Assembly (NCBI GenBank): GCA_004352715.1
Contig: SCFE01000002.1
Location: forward strand, 6,296,388-6,360,387
DNA length: 64,000 nt
Direction of reading: 5' to 3'
From: Hofstenia miamia
Taxonomy: Eukaryota; Xenacoelomorpha; Acoela
The notes beneath the pieces are model-generated. The model made no database searches, was not told where the DNA came from, and worked only from the letters and a program-made list of their open reading frames with translations. Within the stretch, counting starts at the first letter, position 1. Each line of letters begins with the position of its first letter. The position numbers and the translations under genes were made by a program. This document shows, piece by piece, positions 37,901-48,783 of the stretch.

Positions 37901-39928
37901 AAATAGAGGCACCTGAGAATAAAACTAGTTTTATTGCTGCTCCAGTGATATTAGCATGAAACTCTAATTCTTTCTCCTAAACGAAAAATCGCAGTTTTAT
38001 AACGCGTTGCAACTATCATGAATTGCGTTTTGTTAATTACTTGTGCATTTATCATCAAAGCACAATTCTGACCATTAAGTTCTCTAGTGGTTGAGCAACA
38101 ACTATCAATAAAAGTTATTATTATATCAGTAAGTAAACACATGTGATACCTTATTGTTGAAATGATTTCACTAGTGCACAATTTTTAAAATAATTTCTAA
38201 GTAGCGGAAGACAATCGGTAATCAATTCCAAATCTACGCAATTTCTGAAATGTAGTCTAAATTTATTTTATATGGTCAACAATGGCTAGGATAATATCGA
38301 ATAAGTTGCTTCTATTTCCTCTTTAAGTAGTAATATCTACAACAATATATGCTAAGTTCTCAGACAGCAGAATGAGAAACATGTGAATGACATCAGCCTA
38401 GTTGTTTGACATCGTCTGTTAAATGCATCTCATGTATATAGACATCGCTTTGGTTTTAAATTTTGAGATTTCAATTTTCAAATTGAAGGTCAAGCAAGAC
38501 GTCATTTTTTATTATGTACGTGTTNTATATATATATATATACGTTTACATAAGTATGCAATGTTCTTAAATTTAAATGTCTATGAACATTTTTTGGAGTT
38601 GTTCCATGTTGAAAATTTTTTACTATTTATTTCTAAGTAAACCATCTTGCTTGTTTTACTAAAATAAGCACTTTAAATCTTAGATTTGTATTAAATTCAA
38701 TAATTATTTCTAGAGAAAACAATTTAAGCTTGGGTTTCAGGTGGAAAACTGGTAACGAGTGGGTTTTGAGAAGATTCAACTCTTCTTGAATGGTGTGTTT
38801 CTGAAAAAGCATTCTCTTCTTTGCCAAAGGATGGGAAGACTTCTAAAAACGAGCTTAGAACATCGAATTAATTTCATTGTATACCTGTAAAGCTTGCTTC
38901 TTCACTGCTTATGAGCACTTAAATATATTAAATTTAGTCATATATTATCAAATATATTTTATAGTATTATACAAACTTTGACAATTTCCTTGCAAAAAAT
39001 ACATTTACATGGTGAAAAGAGTAATCTTAACATCTATTTTTAATATTTTTTGGCTGGCTTGTTGTAACAGCCTAAACTTATTGTAACAAAATTTAAATGT
39101 GTCTTTAAATGCTAGTTAAAATATATTTAGTTATTTTGAAGCCTAATATTGTTATAGTTTCCAGCACTATTGCTTTGCATCTCCGTCTTCAATTGCTTTT
39201 GTATGTTTTGCTCTAAACACATTTGTGAGCTTAAAGCTTACTGGTTCATTTGACCCCAGCTTACATCAGATATCTATTGGTTTTCTAATTCATTTTTACT
39301 TTTGGAATTAATTTCAATCTATGTGAATTTATCTCGGATAAATCTTCGTACAAGTCATATATGTAATATATCAAAGTAGATGTGTATAAGAGAATTTAAT
39401 AATTTACCTACCATTGGCTAGTCACAGTAAAGTATGCATATGGAATTATACCATACATAGTCTATTCAATTGTAATTTCCATTTATACAAAAGCAGTAAA
39501 TAGCATGATTTTCATTATAAACTAAGACAACTAGAATAAAAAATATAGCTTTACTATAAATCTTAAATATTTTATAGCAGAGTTATACAAATCAACATGA
39601 AGCAATAGAATGAATTCAGTTGATCTACGCATCTCAATTTTTAATAATTTAATGAATAAATTCAACCTACTGATATTGGGTGTCAACGAATTAGAACTTT
39701 TCACGTTTTGCTTTATGATTGCTTAGTTGCAATACAGTCATTTAAAACATAAATGTTGGTGAAGCTAGAAATGATTAATCAAATATTTCAATGTTCAGTA
39801 TAACATAGAATGAAGAAATAATATCATATTTTTGTAAGCACACATATTTTTTCACACTATGGTATAAATTCACTGTCGTCCTTGTGTATAATAAATGAAT
39901 ATATAGGTATATATACATAATAAATGAA

Positions 39929-39959
<31 letters not shown>

Positions 39960-41816
39960 CGGGAAAGGTGGGGTATAGCAGGATAGCTAAGAAGATCGCT
40001 CTAAAAATTGACTTTAAGATATGTTTTAAGACAAACAAATACCTTTATGGAACCACAAAATACCCAAGATTTTCATTGCAGATAGGTATTTTAGTTTATT
40101 TTTTGAAATTTACTGCTTTGTCTCATAGGTGGGAAAAATCGGAAGAAAATAAAAATCCATAGCATTGCATCTTATCATATTCACTTTACTCTGATATAAG
40201 CTAGTGCATGTTCACTCGTACAATACATAATTACATGCATTTTGTTAAAATAAAAAAACATAAACACCATTCTAGACAAATTTTGACTAAGAAAAGCAAA
40301 TCTAACAAACGTATGTGCCATCAGTTTCTGATACATTGCTGTACAAAACATCACATCTAATCGATTGTTCTCGAGATAACTTGTGGAAAAAGTTAACTTC
40401 CCGTTTTGCTACATTCTAATACTGTTTACATTAGGATCATTTTTAACAATTAAGATACAAAATATTATCATAAGTTCATTATACATTGAAGTTAATGTAT
40501 TAAGTAACATGTAAACAGCATTGAACATTCAATTTCTCACAGATGGCAGACAAATGCTATATTCTGACGTCTCCTTCAACACTAAATCAAAGTATTGAGA
40601 AAATTTTCAAAGACCTCTCACACTCCTAGCACGCACTACATTCTGAAAAGTGTTTGGCTGTTTACAATAGCTTATGGTCATATCAAAACAGCATATTTTC
40701 AGTCAGCTGCAACAAGCCAATTTCTTACATTAGGAATTTTCCATTTTACCCAGCTATCCCATTTTATCTCATCCTTCTCTATATTAATTCAATTTTTGAA
40801 TAATCATAATGTATATGCCTGAAGTATGCATACTTACATTTAGAATCGCTGTTTCCTTCACTTAGAATGCTTAAAAGGCTAACTAAATACACATGTATAT
40901 TTTCAAATAAAAGTCCCATACTTACAATGAGGGATGTTCTCTTCTAAACCTAAAATACGTAAACTGTTTGCAGCCAGTGTTTAAGAAAACTAATGTAATA
41001 CTATTCCGTTAATCTCATATATTAAAAACACAATTAATTTTAAAATTTCGTTTTACACACCTTTGTCCATTTGCATTGAGCACGCTTCCTGAAAACAGTA
41101 ATAGGATTTCGTGACAATCTGTTGACCAGATGGCATATCACTTGGGAATATATCGAGAAATAAAAATTTGCTATGGCTTACTCATGGTACACGCTAATAA
41201 TTATTGTCAACACATTTCTTATCAAATTCATATAAAACAAATCTAACCAACCACAATCTACATATTATTAAGTAAGCTATCTTTTCTCACACAAGCTTAA
41301 CATTTAAAATAGAGATAACACATTCATGCTACCCTTAAAAATGATAAACGCAATATTGGAATTTTCTAGGTGTATAAAAAACTTTGTAAATTAATTTCAT
41401 TTGAAAACTAAGTAAAACAAGCAAGATAATATTTGAATGGATTGCATTAATTCATAATTTAATCGAATAATTAATTTTCAAGCGCTTATTAAAAATTCAT
41501 AGTTTTAAATTGCATTTTTGATAAAATTATATGTGCAGCAAATTAAGTAGTTTTTAAATTAATGAAAACTTATGACATATCTACACTTGCTGAATGGAAA
41601 TGACAGAAAGAAAAAATGCAGTTTCTATAAAACGTCACTTTGAAATCCAAAGTTTGTCAATTGTTGATTCATAGACATTTAAATTTATAAATAAATTGTA
41701 TAAGAATAAAAATTCTCAGATAGATAATAAACTATTATAATCCATTATCGAAAAAATTTGTATTAACAATAAGATATAAATCTTACTTTCTTGATACATT
41801 GGCAGACTTCTTTCTT
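31717..41816 (-). CDS. Micro-exon gene B (unrecognised family), two 3' ends
   Basis: Model on the minus strand: micro-exons 41787-41816, 41182-41193, 41059-41088, 40926-40949, 40838-40882 and 38885-38917. It then ends either in terminal exon 38724-38842 or, via 35534-35551, in the large exon 31942-35151 and the last exon 31717-31904. Every listed exon is entered in phase 1, and every internal one leaves in phase 1, so any subset keeps frame. The long product is Ser/Asn/Asp/Lys/Glu-rich, contains three 77-aa repeats and looks disordered. It shares its C-terminal region with gene A (45635-50797). The true first exon was not found. Weakest members are 41182-41193 (12 nt) and 41059-41088 (GTGTAA donor). 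The organisation resembles schistosome micro-exon genes, but I recognise no sequence family. Confidence 0.5.
31905..31941 (-). other. 37-nt intron of gene B
   Basis: AAAG|GTAATAGG...TCTGTTTAG|AC. Removing these 37 nt carries the large frame past its apparent stop into a frame homologous to the end of gene A. Gene A has a 45-nt GT...AG segment at the equivalent point in the same phase. Confidence 0.65.
31942..35151 (-). CDS. Gene B large exon, 3.2 kb, repeat-containing
   Basis: Acceptor TTTCTTAG|GA, phase 1 in and phase 1 out; about 1,070 codons with no stop. The frame opens at the acceptor, not at an ATG: the frame start near 35089 is a GTG. The protein is rich in Ser, Asn, Asp, Glu and Lys. 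It has no transmembrane segment or known domain, holds three 77-residue tandem repeats (DNA 231-bp period), and is probably disordered. Near its end, LQEIVNVSKFMSY aligns with LQELVNISRCSSF of gene A. A 3.2 kb open frame in such AT-rich DNA cannot be chance. Confidence 0.85.
32679..33440 (-). repeat. 231-bp coding tandem repeats
   Basis: The landmark TCGGATACTCC (plus strand) starts at 33372, 33141 and 32910, with a diverged fourth at 32679, a constant 231-bp step (77 codons). Each unit codes KSD(I)xGVSDI(V/I)NIE...AQHLR, then DSLYVNKDNIE, DKEFLDVLNLRNKQGSFDI and KQ.AIE. The inner copies are most alike. The period is a multiple of three, so gain or loss of a unit keeps the frame. Confidence 0.9.
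35152..36033 (-). other. Gene B intron sequence
   Basis: AT-rich DNA with the 18-nt candidate exon and the 54-bp inverted repeat copy (35949-36002). A lone N lies at 36025 in a TA tract. Confidence 0.4.
35534..35551 (-). CDS. 18-nt micro-exon upstream of the gene B large exon
   Basis: TATTTTCAG|18 nt|GTAAAAT, phase 1 in and out, coding NLMAI between split codons. It joins in frame to 31942-35151 (codon GGA). The polypyrimidine-AG acceptor is good; the donor is acceptable. Confidence 0.4.
   Translation of the reverse strand: MILWL
36034..36280 (+). mobile_element. LINE 3' end fragment
   Basis: A short frame reading TRTERYRRSFIPSIVREIN and ending at TAA 36157-36159 resembles the C-terminus of LINE polyproteins (R..RY..SFIP...R..N). 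A 3' tail with a TC-rich run follows. It lies antisense within gene B, just left of the mariner copy. The junction on its left is a lone N. Confidence 0.4.
36523..37852 (-). mobile_element. mariner element with TIRs, 1.33 kb
   Basis: The ends TTGGGTCAGTCAGTTAATTC (left) and TTAGGTTGGTCAGTTAATTC (complement of the right) form TIRs with TA on each side. TTAGGTTGGTCA is a typical mariner terminus. It contains a broken transposase on the minus strand and lies in a gene B intron. Confidence 0.9.
36600..37744 (-). pseudogene. mariner transposase pseudogene (DD34D type)
   Basis: Frames read, in order: LQFYAFLRWKLNDSATKLHE (start of the DNA-binding part), ALRTVQNYARQFKDGR, VMVDEKLFYYR (first D region), WVSQDGD, a decayed HDNA.PH block and LLVNFW. 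A C-terminal piece with NEQELNDFVMTQLRHIPASA follows. At least four frameshifts or stops; dead. Confidence 0.85.
38724..38842 (-). CDS. Gene B alternative terminal exon
   Basis: TTTTTAG|AA, phase 1 in, 39 codons including TAA. The peptide begins VFPSFGKEENAFSETHHSRR, then VESSQNPLVTSFPPETQA. It follows 38885-38917 by only 42 bp in the same phase (joined codon GAA), a second very short intron. Using it would give a short protein instead of the long 31.7-35.2 kb form. Confidence 0.5.
38885..38917 (-). CDS. 33-nt micro-exon of gene B
   Basis: ATATTTAAG|33 nt|GTATAC, phase 1 in and out, coding LISSEEASFT between split codons. Confidence 0.45.
38918..40837 (-). other. Gene B intron, no further exon accepted
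   Basis: AT-rich DNA with a (TA)n tract at 39929-39953. A 10-nt splice-bounded segment near 39400 was rejected because it breaks the phase. Confidence 0.4.
40838..40882 (-). CDS. 45-nt micro-exon of gene B
   Basis: TATTTAG|45 nt|GTAAGTATG, phase 1 in and out, coding SLLSILSEGNSDSK. It has a strong donor and lies 43 bp from the next exon upstream, so that intron is also tiny. Confidence 0.5.
40926..40949 (-). CDS. 24-nt micro-exon of gene B
   Basis: TATTTTAG|24 nt|GTAAGTATGG, phase 1 in and out, coding LEENIPH. A second acceptor six bases in (GTTTAG) would give an 18-nt version in the same phase, a natural NAG-type alternative. Confidence 0.5.
41059..41088 (-). CDS. Candidate 28-30 nt exon of gene B
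   Basis: TGTTTTCAG|GA... coding SVLNANGQ, aligned in the same reading frame with CIANGQ of the gene A exon 48055-48215. The better donor (AAAG|GTGTGT) gives 28 nt and loses phase. Using GT two bases later (GTGTAA) gives 30 nt and phase 1. The donor is therefore uncertain. Confidence 0.35.
41182..41193 (-). CDS. Candidate 12-nt micro-exon of gene B
   Basis: TTATTAG|12 nt|GTAAGCC, phase 1 in and out, coding CTM. So short that it could easily be chance. Confidence 0.25.
   Translation of the reverse strand, partial: RVP
41787..41816 (-). CDS. 30-nt micro-exon of gene B
   Basis: TTGTTTAG|30 nt|GTAAGATTT, phase 1 in and out, coding ERSLPMYQE. Its paralogue at 29377-29406 has identical length, phases and a shared P.YQ core. 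Confidence 0.5.
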
Positions 41817-41872
41817 CTAAACAAAATACATTACAACAAATGAGCTTTATGCATACACGTAAATATATACTA

Positions 41873-41880
<8 letters not shown>

Positions 41881-41914
<34 letters not shown>
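41881..41914. repeat. (TA)n microsatellite
   Basis: Uninterrupted TA tract upstream of the first gene B micro-exon seen. Confidence 0.95.
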
Positions 41915-41917
<3 letters not shown>

Positions 41918-42129
41918 TATAATTTGTGATCAGATTCCCATTCTTACGGCGATTATAACATTAGTTTGAAAGTTTGGGACAAATTGAAGTGATAATCAGC
42001 TGGCGCAATTGCAAGGTGTGAGTTAAACTGTTTGCAAATCAAAGTGTTCAAAAACATAAACAAAAATATTTTCTTATTATCTTTGACAATTTCGTAATTT
42101 TGTTGATTCTTAATTATTTACTCATTTAG

Positions 42130-44048
42130 ATGGAAACGCCAAAAACCTGCTGGTGCAATGTGTTACAAAAGAACTTCAAGTATTTCAAGTTTAAAAAAAA
42201 ATTTCATACAAATATAGATGTGCTATACAGATACAAGTCCATCAGACATTGTAATCCTAAAATGCCTCAAAATGTCATTGTGAACAATCTAGTGAAGGAA
42301 GTCGCAGACATATGGAAGAAGACATATTTTATATTGCTTCATCAGACCAACATTAAGCTGAAAGGTGGAAAGTTTATTAGAAATCTAAAGCTAGTTCAAA
42401 AGAGCAAGCATAAAGTTATTAAACCTGAGCTGTTTGACTTGTCTAGTCCTGGTTTTGAAGAGGCGCTAAAAAATAATCGTTTTCTGAATAGTGAGAGAAA
42501 AGCTTGGGAGTTAAAATTTTTTTGCAATAAAAATGTGATCGTAATATGTACATTGGGGAGATAGAAACAGATGTTGATGTTCGTGAAGCAAGATCAAGAA
42601 AGCGAATCGCAAGAGACAACAACAAAGAGAGCCTCCAGACTGTTGAGAATATTAATGATGAAAAAGAAAGTTTTTCGAATGATTCAGGATCTGAATTTGA
42701 GTACGAAGATGACAATGAACTCATGCTAAAAAAACAAAGATTTTCTACGAAAAAGTCGGCGGAATTAATAATAAATTCGCAGTCTTCACTAGCTACTGCA
42801 CAAGAAGTGTCCAAAATATTTGCGAACACCGCACCTTCGAAATCAGACATTTACAAAGCCGTCATAAAAAACACTTTGTTAATTAATGATAAATTCATGG
42901 CAATTAAAAATCGTGATGGAATTGTTTTACAATTTGATCTGAGTAAATAAAAGCTGTATGGAAAAACAAGAAAGTTGATTGCAGTGTGTCTAGACTCAAA
43001 TTTGGTGTTTGTTAGTGAGATCGTTTCAAAAAAGTGACAGATATTGCAGATGCAGCTTACAACGTAGTAATGCAACATAACGTGAAAGTTGATAAGATTA
43101 CTACTGACACAGAAGCCGCCATAACTGGAGAAAAATGGAGCTGTAACCAGGCGCGTACCTAGGGGGGGGTCGTTGGGTGCGAACGACCCTCCCTTTTTAG
43201 ATAACCTGCCCTTTTTGGAATTAAAATTACACCATATTTGTTATTCACGTGCGTGGTGTTATAGAATTTTCATATTTTATATCATATGTATTACATTATT
43301 GAACCATGATTATTAATATACACATCACTAGAAAAATAAATTTTTCATTTTTTGTAAAAAAAGAATAGAAATGCCCTTTTCAGAAAAATCCGACCCCCAT
43401 TATAAATTGCTAGGTACGCGCCTGGTAACTCTTTTTTCTGCAAAACTTGGTTATCACCTACTTGGATTTTCTGTGTTTATCATGTATTGGATTTAGCTTT
43501 TCGAAAATTTATTCTGTTTGGTTTGATTCGAAGTCAAAAAGTCCTTTACTGAAGCACTTCAGTTTTGTAACAGCGGGGCATGAAAAATTCAACAAAGAGA
43601 ATGGACTTCTTCTTCACCGTATGCAACATCCGAACCCTTTATTGTTTTTGAAGACACAAGGAAGCGAAGTGATTATTCTCTGTTGTTAAGCACATTCCAA
43701 GTCTTCAACGGAAATATTGAAAGCCTTAGCATCAAGACGCTACTACCTTTAAATGAAACTCAATGGAATACGTTAGCGTTCTATGTTTTATCAGCTTGTA
43801 TTATCAATAAAAAACCATGTGCAAAACTCATGGAAGTCTGCAATTTCATTAATGAAATTTGGGCACCATTGTTGTTTGAAGTGCATTCTGGGACTCTGAT
43901 ATTGAAAAACAAACTAGACCACAATAAAGCTGTTTCCGTGTTCAACAATATTATTTATGAAAGGGTTTTTGCCCATTTTGCTATTCGAAAAACACATTCT
44001 AAATCTATTGAAAAGTTATCCTTAGATATGGTTGCAACTTTCAAATAA
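42130..44048 (+). pseudogene. Transposase-like pseudogene with nested MITE
   Basis: An intronless frame starts METPKTCWCNVLQKNF and reads PELFDLSSPGFEEALKN, then shifts frame near 42540 to NMYIGEIETDVDVREARSRK. An acidic linker follows (SGSEFEYEDDNE), then a further block to 42948. Later pieces include TDTEAAITGEKW, CVYHVLDLAFRKFILFGLI and an open 120-codon C-terminal part ending at 44048. The order (basic start, acidic linker, D..A.TG, C.xH.L.L) resembles a family of transposase-like proteins common in aphid and Hydra genomes, distantly hAT-like. I cannot name the superfamily with certainty. Several stops plus the MITE at 43148-43424 kill it. Confidence 0.55.
43148..43424. mobile_element. 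277-bp MITE nested in the pseudogene
   Basis: Perfect 15-bp TIRs CAGGCGCGTACCTAG face each other. The flanks read GTAAC on both sides (43143-43147 and 43425-43429). If the TIR is extended by one C, the duplication is instead the 3-bp TAA used by PIF/Harbinger elements. Removing the element plus one flank copy restores a continuous run of host sequence. Confidence 0.8.
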
Positions 44049-45599
44049 ATATGTTTTTAGTTTAATGAAATATATTATTTGTTATAGAAATGTCTCATCA
44101 GAATTCAAGTAATCAGCGCTAGCTGAATTTCTTAAGAAACATTTATATTTTTATATTAAAGTCAACAAAATATGCTATAGAACAGGAATCCAATCACAAT
44201 TCTATATATATATATATATATAGTATGACAAGCTCAGCAAACACCAACACGTACTTATGTCATGTATAGAAGCAAAAATTAACAATTCTGTTGTAATGTC
44301 AGATGAATTATAAAGTCAATTTAGCACCCTGCTAATCACTTAACATACTATGATTTGATTAATCATTTATAAAATGATTAATTTCTTATCTTCATAATAA
44401 ATCTCAACATACGTGGGAGTGTCAATAACAATATATATTTAACTAAAAGCAAACAATTAAAAAAAGAAAATATAATAATACTGACACAAATAGGTATTAA
44501 TACAGGATTACTTTTCAATAGCCCTCTCGATTCTCAACACATAGATCCACTTTCTGAGAAGCTATTCAGTTGTCTCTTAGAGAAGAAATGTAGTTACGTA
44601 TTCGAGGAGTTGAGTGAATTTTCAAATTTAATATAACTGATTAATCATCAGAGTTATAGAAAATGACAATACATTTATATTTTTCAAGAGAGAAGTGTCT
44701 TTATTTGGCGTTAGCTGCTTAAATACACTGAAAATTCTCTTAATAACAACTGATGTCTGGTAACACTTTTGCAAGTTGGCGTACAGTAGAGGGGAAATTT
44801 CAGGACGATTCTATAATAGCTTCATTTCATTATGATTTGTGTTACAATTCTCCAATTTGTTTGATATTCCTGACAAAATGACACCTGACTGGCGATGATG
44901 GACAAACAGACATGCTTATGGCCTATAAGACCTTTTTAAATATGATCTAAAAGCCAAGTTCAAAGAAATATTACATGACTTTATGTATTTATTGTCACTC
45001 TAGCTATATTTATATTGGGATTTGAATCTATAAATGTTATCAAGTTCATAAAATACGGACTTATTGACACCACCTCGTATTACAGTCAACCGAATTTTAT
45101 CAATTATACAATTAGTTCGACGAGGAGTTAGTTACTCTTCATTTTGACAACCTTGGAGAAAATTTATCACATTCTATTGTGTCGCATGATTTTTGTTCCA
45201 ATATATGTTGTATAATCAAAATAGTTCCGTTTGGAAAATGTGTTTTCTTAAAGTTAATATTTCAAAAAAACTAGTCTGATATTCTGTATATGCACTAAAA
45301 GTACATATTTTTTAAAAATATTCAAATACATTTGCCTACGATTGAGAATTTGTTGATGTTTTTTGTTTGTGTATGTTTATTTAATTAGTCTTTACATATA
45401 TATATATATATATANNNNNNNNNNNNNNNNNNNNNNNNNNNNNNNNNNNNNNNNNNNNNNNNNNNNNNNNNNNNNNNNNNNNNNNNNNNNNNNNNNNNNN
45501 NNNNNNNNNNNNNNNNNNNNNNNNNNNNNNNNNNNNNNNNNNNNNNNNNNNNNNNNNNNNNNNNNNNNNNNNNNNNNNNNNNNNNNNNNNNNNNNNNNT

Positions 45600-45630
<31 letters not shown>

Positions 45631-45634
45631 ATAG
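44049..45634. other. Intergenic between genes A and B
   Basis: No exon accepted on either strand. (TA)n at about 44203-44221, and a TA tract broken by a 184-N gap (45415-45598) immediately downstream of the gene A stop. Confidence 0.45.
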
Positions 45635-45774
45635 TCAAGAAAAGTGGTACAAACTTATTTTTCTGAGTTGAACTGCTGAACGGGACAAATGTGAATAGGA
45701 CAATAGAATCTTTTTATTGCATGATTTGTGAAGAATTGAGTTAACTATTGGAACATCTTCACTTTGAAGAATTA
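45635..45774 (-). CDS. Gene A last coding exon
   Basis: Phase 1 in; 46 codons with stop at 45635. It codes ILQSEDVPIV, then ILHKSCNKKILLSY and LSRS, paralogous to the gene B last exon. Confidence 0.65.
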
Positions 45775-48745
45775 CTAAAACACTTAAGGTAAATATGGAC
45801 AAATATATAAATGCCATACAATTAATAGGCGTGTCAAACTCTTGTGCTTTTAGCGGTGAAATTGAAGTTTCTTCTTTGACTAGTTTAAAACTGCTGCATC
45901 TGGAAATGTTCACGAGCTCTTGTAAAGCTTCATTCGTATAATCATTTGAGTCAAATTCTGTAGAGTATTTCAGTTTTTCTTTAGACAGATTTTGTAGGGA
46001 ATCATTTACCGACAATATTTCTGATGAATTCAAATCGTCCAAAATTGCATCCGACTCTTTTGCATTTTCTATTTTTAGAATTGGTGAGTCTCCCTTGAAG
46101 TTATTTTCAAAAATATCTCTATCATACTTTCCTAATTGAAAGTTTTGAGCATTTTTAAGGCTGTTTTCCTTCAAAATTTCTGAAGTAAAAGGTGAATTTT
46201 CTCCTGACGTTCTAACTAGAGCAGGAGATACTATTACTTCATTTCTAGATCCACCAATATTGCTTAAATGTTCATTTCCTATTATATCTTTGAGGGCTAG
46301 TTTTTCTTTTGAAATTTCATCACTTTGACTTGAATCAAAAATGTTTTTGATGTTATCAACATGTAATAATGAAAATTGTTTTTTGCTATGTGATTGTTCA
46401 GCCTCAATGCTTGACATGTCTCTTGACATTTGACTTCGTTCAGGTTCATCTGTTTTAAAGAAGGCATCGGCCATATTTTTGAAATTCCTAATGTCATCAC
46501 TACTCCAGTTCTTTTTTTGAGTAGTTTCATAGTCATGAGACATATTTATTGATGAATTACTTCTTCTAAGAAACTTGTTCGCAAATTCCATATGAGGCAT
46601 AAATTTATTAAATTTAGAAAGCATCTCATGAAGTGCTTTTATGTCAATTTCTTGATTGTCATTTCTGAGTAAAGACTGTATACTTTGATCATTAATATCC
46701 ACTGAAGGGTCTTTAGCACGTTTTCCATCATTTTCAAAACTAAAATTAAATTTGTCATTCTCATCATTAATTTTCATTGCTGATGTCTTCTTCATTATAT
46801 CAGATGGAGTTCGGTCTATGCTATAGTCTTGTTCAGCAATATTTCCAATAGAGTCTTTTAGTCGCTCTTCCCCAATTTGATGGCTTACGATTTTATCTGA
46901 GTCATCCAAGTTATCCTTAAGCTCTTTAATTTCTTGATTTTGAATTTCAATTTTATTAAGTTTTTCTAAACTCTTTTCAATGATGCTGGACAAATCCTGA
47001 ATATTTTCTGCTTTCTTATCTTGTTCTCCACCAAGGTACACGTCAGTTCCCATGTCACTAAGAGATGATAGACTAGATGAGCTTTCTTGCATATTTTGTT
47101 CTTGAAGATTATCATCATGGACTTTCAATGATTGGTCGTATCTTTTAGTCTCTGAAGCATCTTTTCCATGATCAATAAAATCCAAGTTTTCAAGATCTTC
47201 TTGCACATATGAATCAATATTTGATTTGCTTCCTATATAGTCACTATTAATAGGATGTTTTTCAATATCAATTATTTTTTCCAAATTATCAGTAATTTGA
47301 AAATCACTTTGTGAAATATTTTGGTTTTTATTTGTTGCATGTGCAGCGGATTCTTCCCTATTTAACTTATTGGAATAATCAGAACAACTCTTTGTATCAT
47401 CAAATACATCTCTCCCTAAATAAACATCATTAATATCACTAAATGAAGATTCTTTTGTAGATGTTGCGTCCTTTTTAAAATTCTTATTTTCATCTTCTAC
47501 CACCTTTTCTTTTTCAAATGTTGTTTTTTGCTCTAAATTTCTATTAATTGGTGTGCTTGCATTCAAAAAATTAATGTTCTTATTGTGCATACTAGAAGCA
47601 TCAATTGGTGTTCCACTACTATTGCTGGTATTCATTGCATTGCTAATATCTGAGTAATTGTATAAATTCGATGGACTTTCAAATTCTTTGTTTTGCATTT
47701 CTTTATGCAGTGCTGTAACTATAGGAGTTTTTTTAAAGGTAAGATCATTTCTGGTTTGATTTTCCAAATTTTTTATATTGGGAGGCTCTAACAAATTTGG
47801 TTTTTTACAATATATGTCAAAATTTTGATCTTTTACTGTGTCAATCCCCTCATGGTTCATAGATGGTGATTGTTTATTTGAACCAATCTTCTTCATAATA
47901 TCATCTGATTTACCTGCAATATTGTGTGCCTTTTCAATTTTTTCCTTAATTTTGGCAAGATTTGCTGCTCCTAAATAAATGACATTAAAGATAAGTACTT
48001 AGCAAACTAATGAATGAAAATTATGCTAACTATTGATACATATGCTTGGCTTACTTGTTGGTGAACTGATATCAGGTCCGGTTTTCGATGACGTACAATC
48101 CACTTTGATCTTGAATTGTGGACTCATTTTTGATTCTGTTGGACATCTTGGAGATTGAATTGAAAGACTAGTTTTAAGAGAGATACTTTGACCATTTGCA
48201 ATGCATAAATTCAGCCTAAATATATTTAATTTAAATAATAAATTATTGCAATAAAATATGATAGTCATAAAAATCTAGATCAAATTAAAATAAAAGTTGA
48301 TAGAAAATTTTAAACATTTATACTATCTAAAAAATTGCAAAACTGTATGTTATATAAAGATATTTTTGGAAATAACAAATTTTATCCAAATGCAATATAT
48401 AACAATAACATAAAACTCAGTTTCCAAGCGTAGTTTTCCATGAACTTTTCAAATTGTGTTTTAAATTCATTAAAAATTAAAAAAGATATGTTTATAGCTG
48501 ATCCTAAACATCAATTGCAAAAATTCTAAAATAATTCAATACTTACAGTAGACAGATTTTGTGCAAACTATATATTCACAGTTAGCAGAAATATGACATT
48601 AAATGTGTTCTTATTTTTTCCGAAAAATACCAAATGATGTAGTGGAATGTGCCCTCTCATATCATAAATAATTGCTAAGACATCGAATGAAAAAATTAGA
48701 TTATGCTGAAAGGAAAAAAACTTTTCACTTTTTGTAGGTAGCTAC

Positions 48746-48783
<38 letters not shown>

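Noticed and set aside
39398-39410. 10-nt splice-bounded segment in the gene B intron
   Set aside because: Not a multiple of three; would break the phase-1 chain.
45740-45840. C-terminal membrane segment of gene A (hydrophobic run near residue 770)
   Set aside because: The run falls in the 45-nt GT...AG segment that aligns with the gene B intron, so it is probably spliced out.
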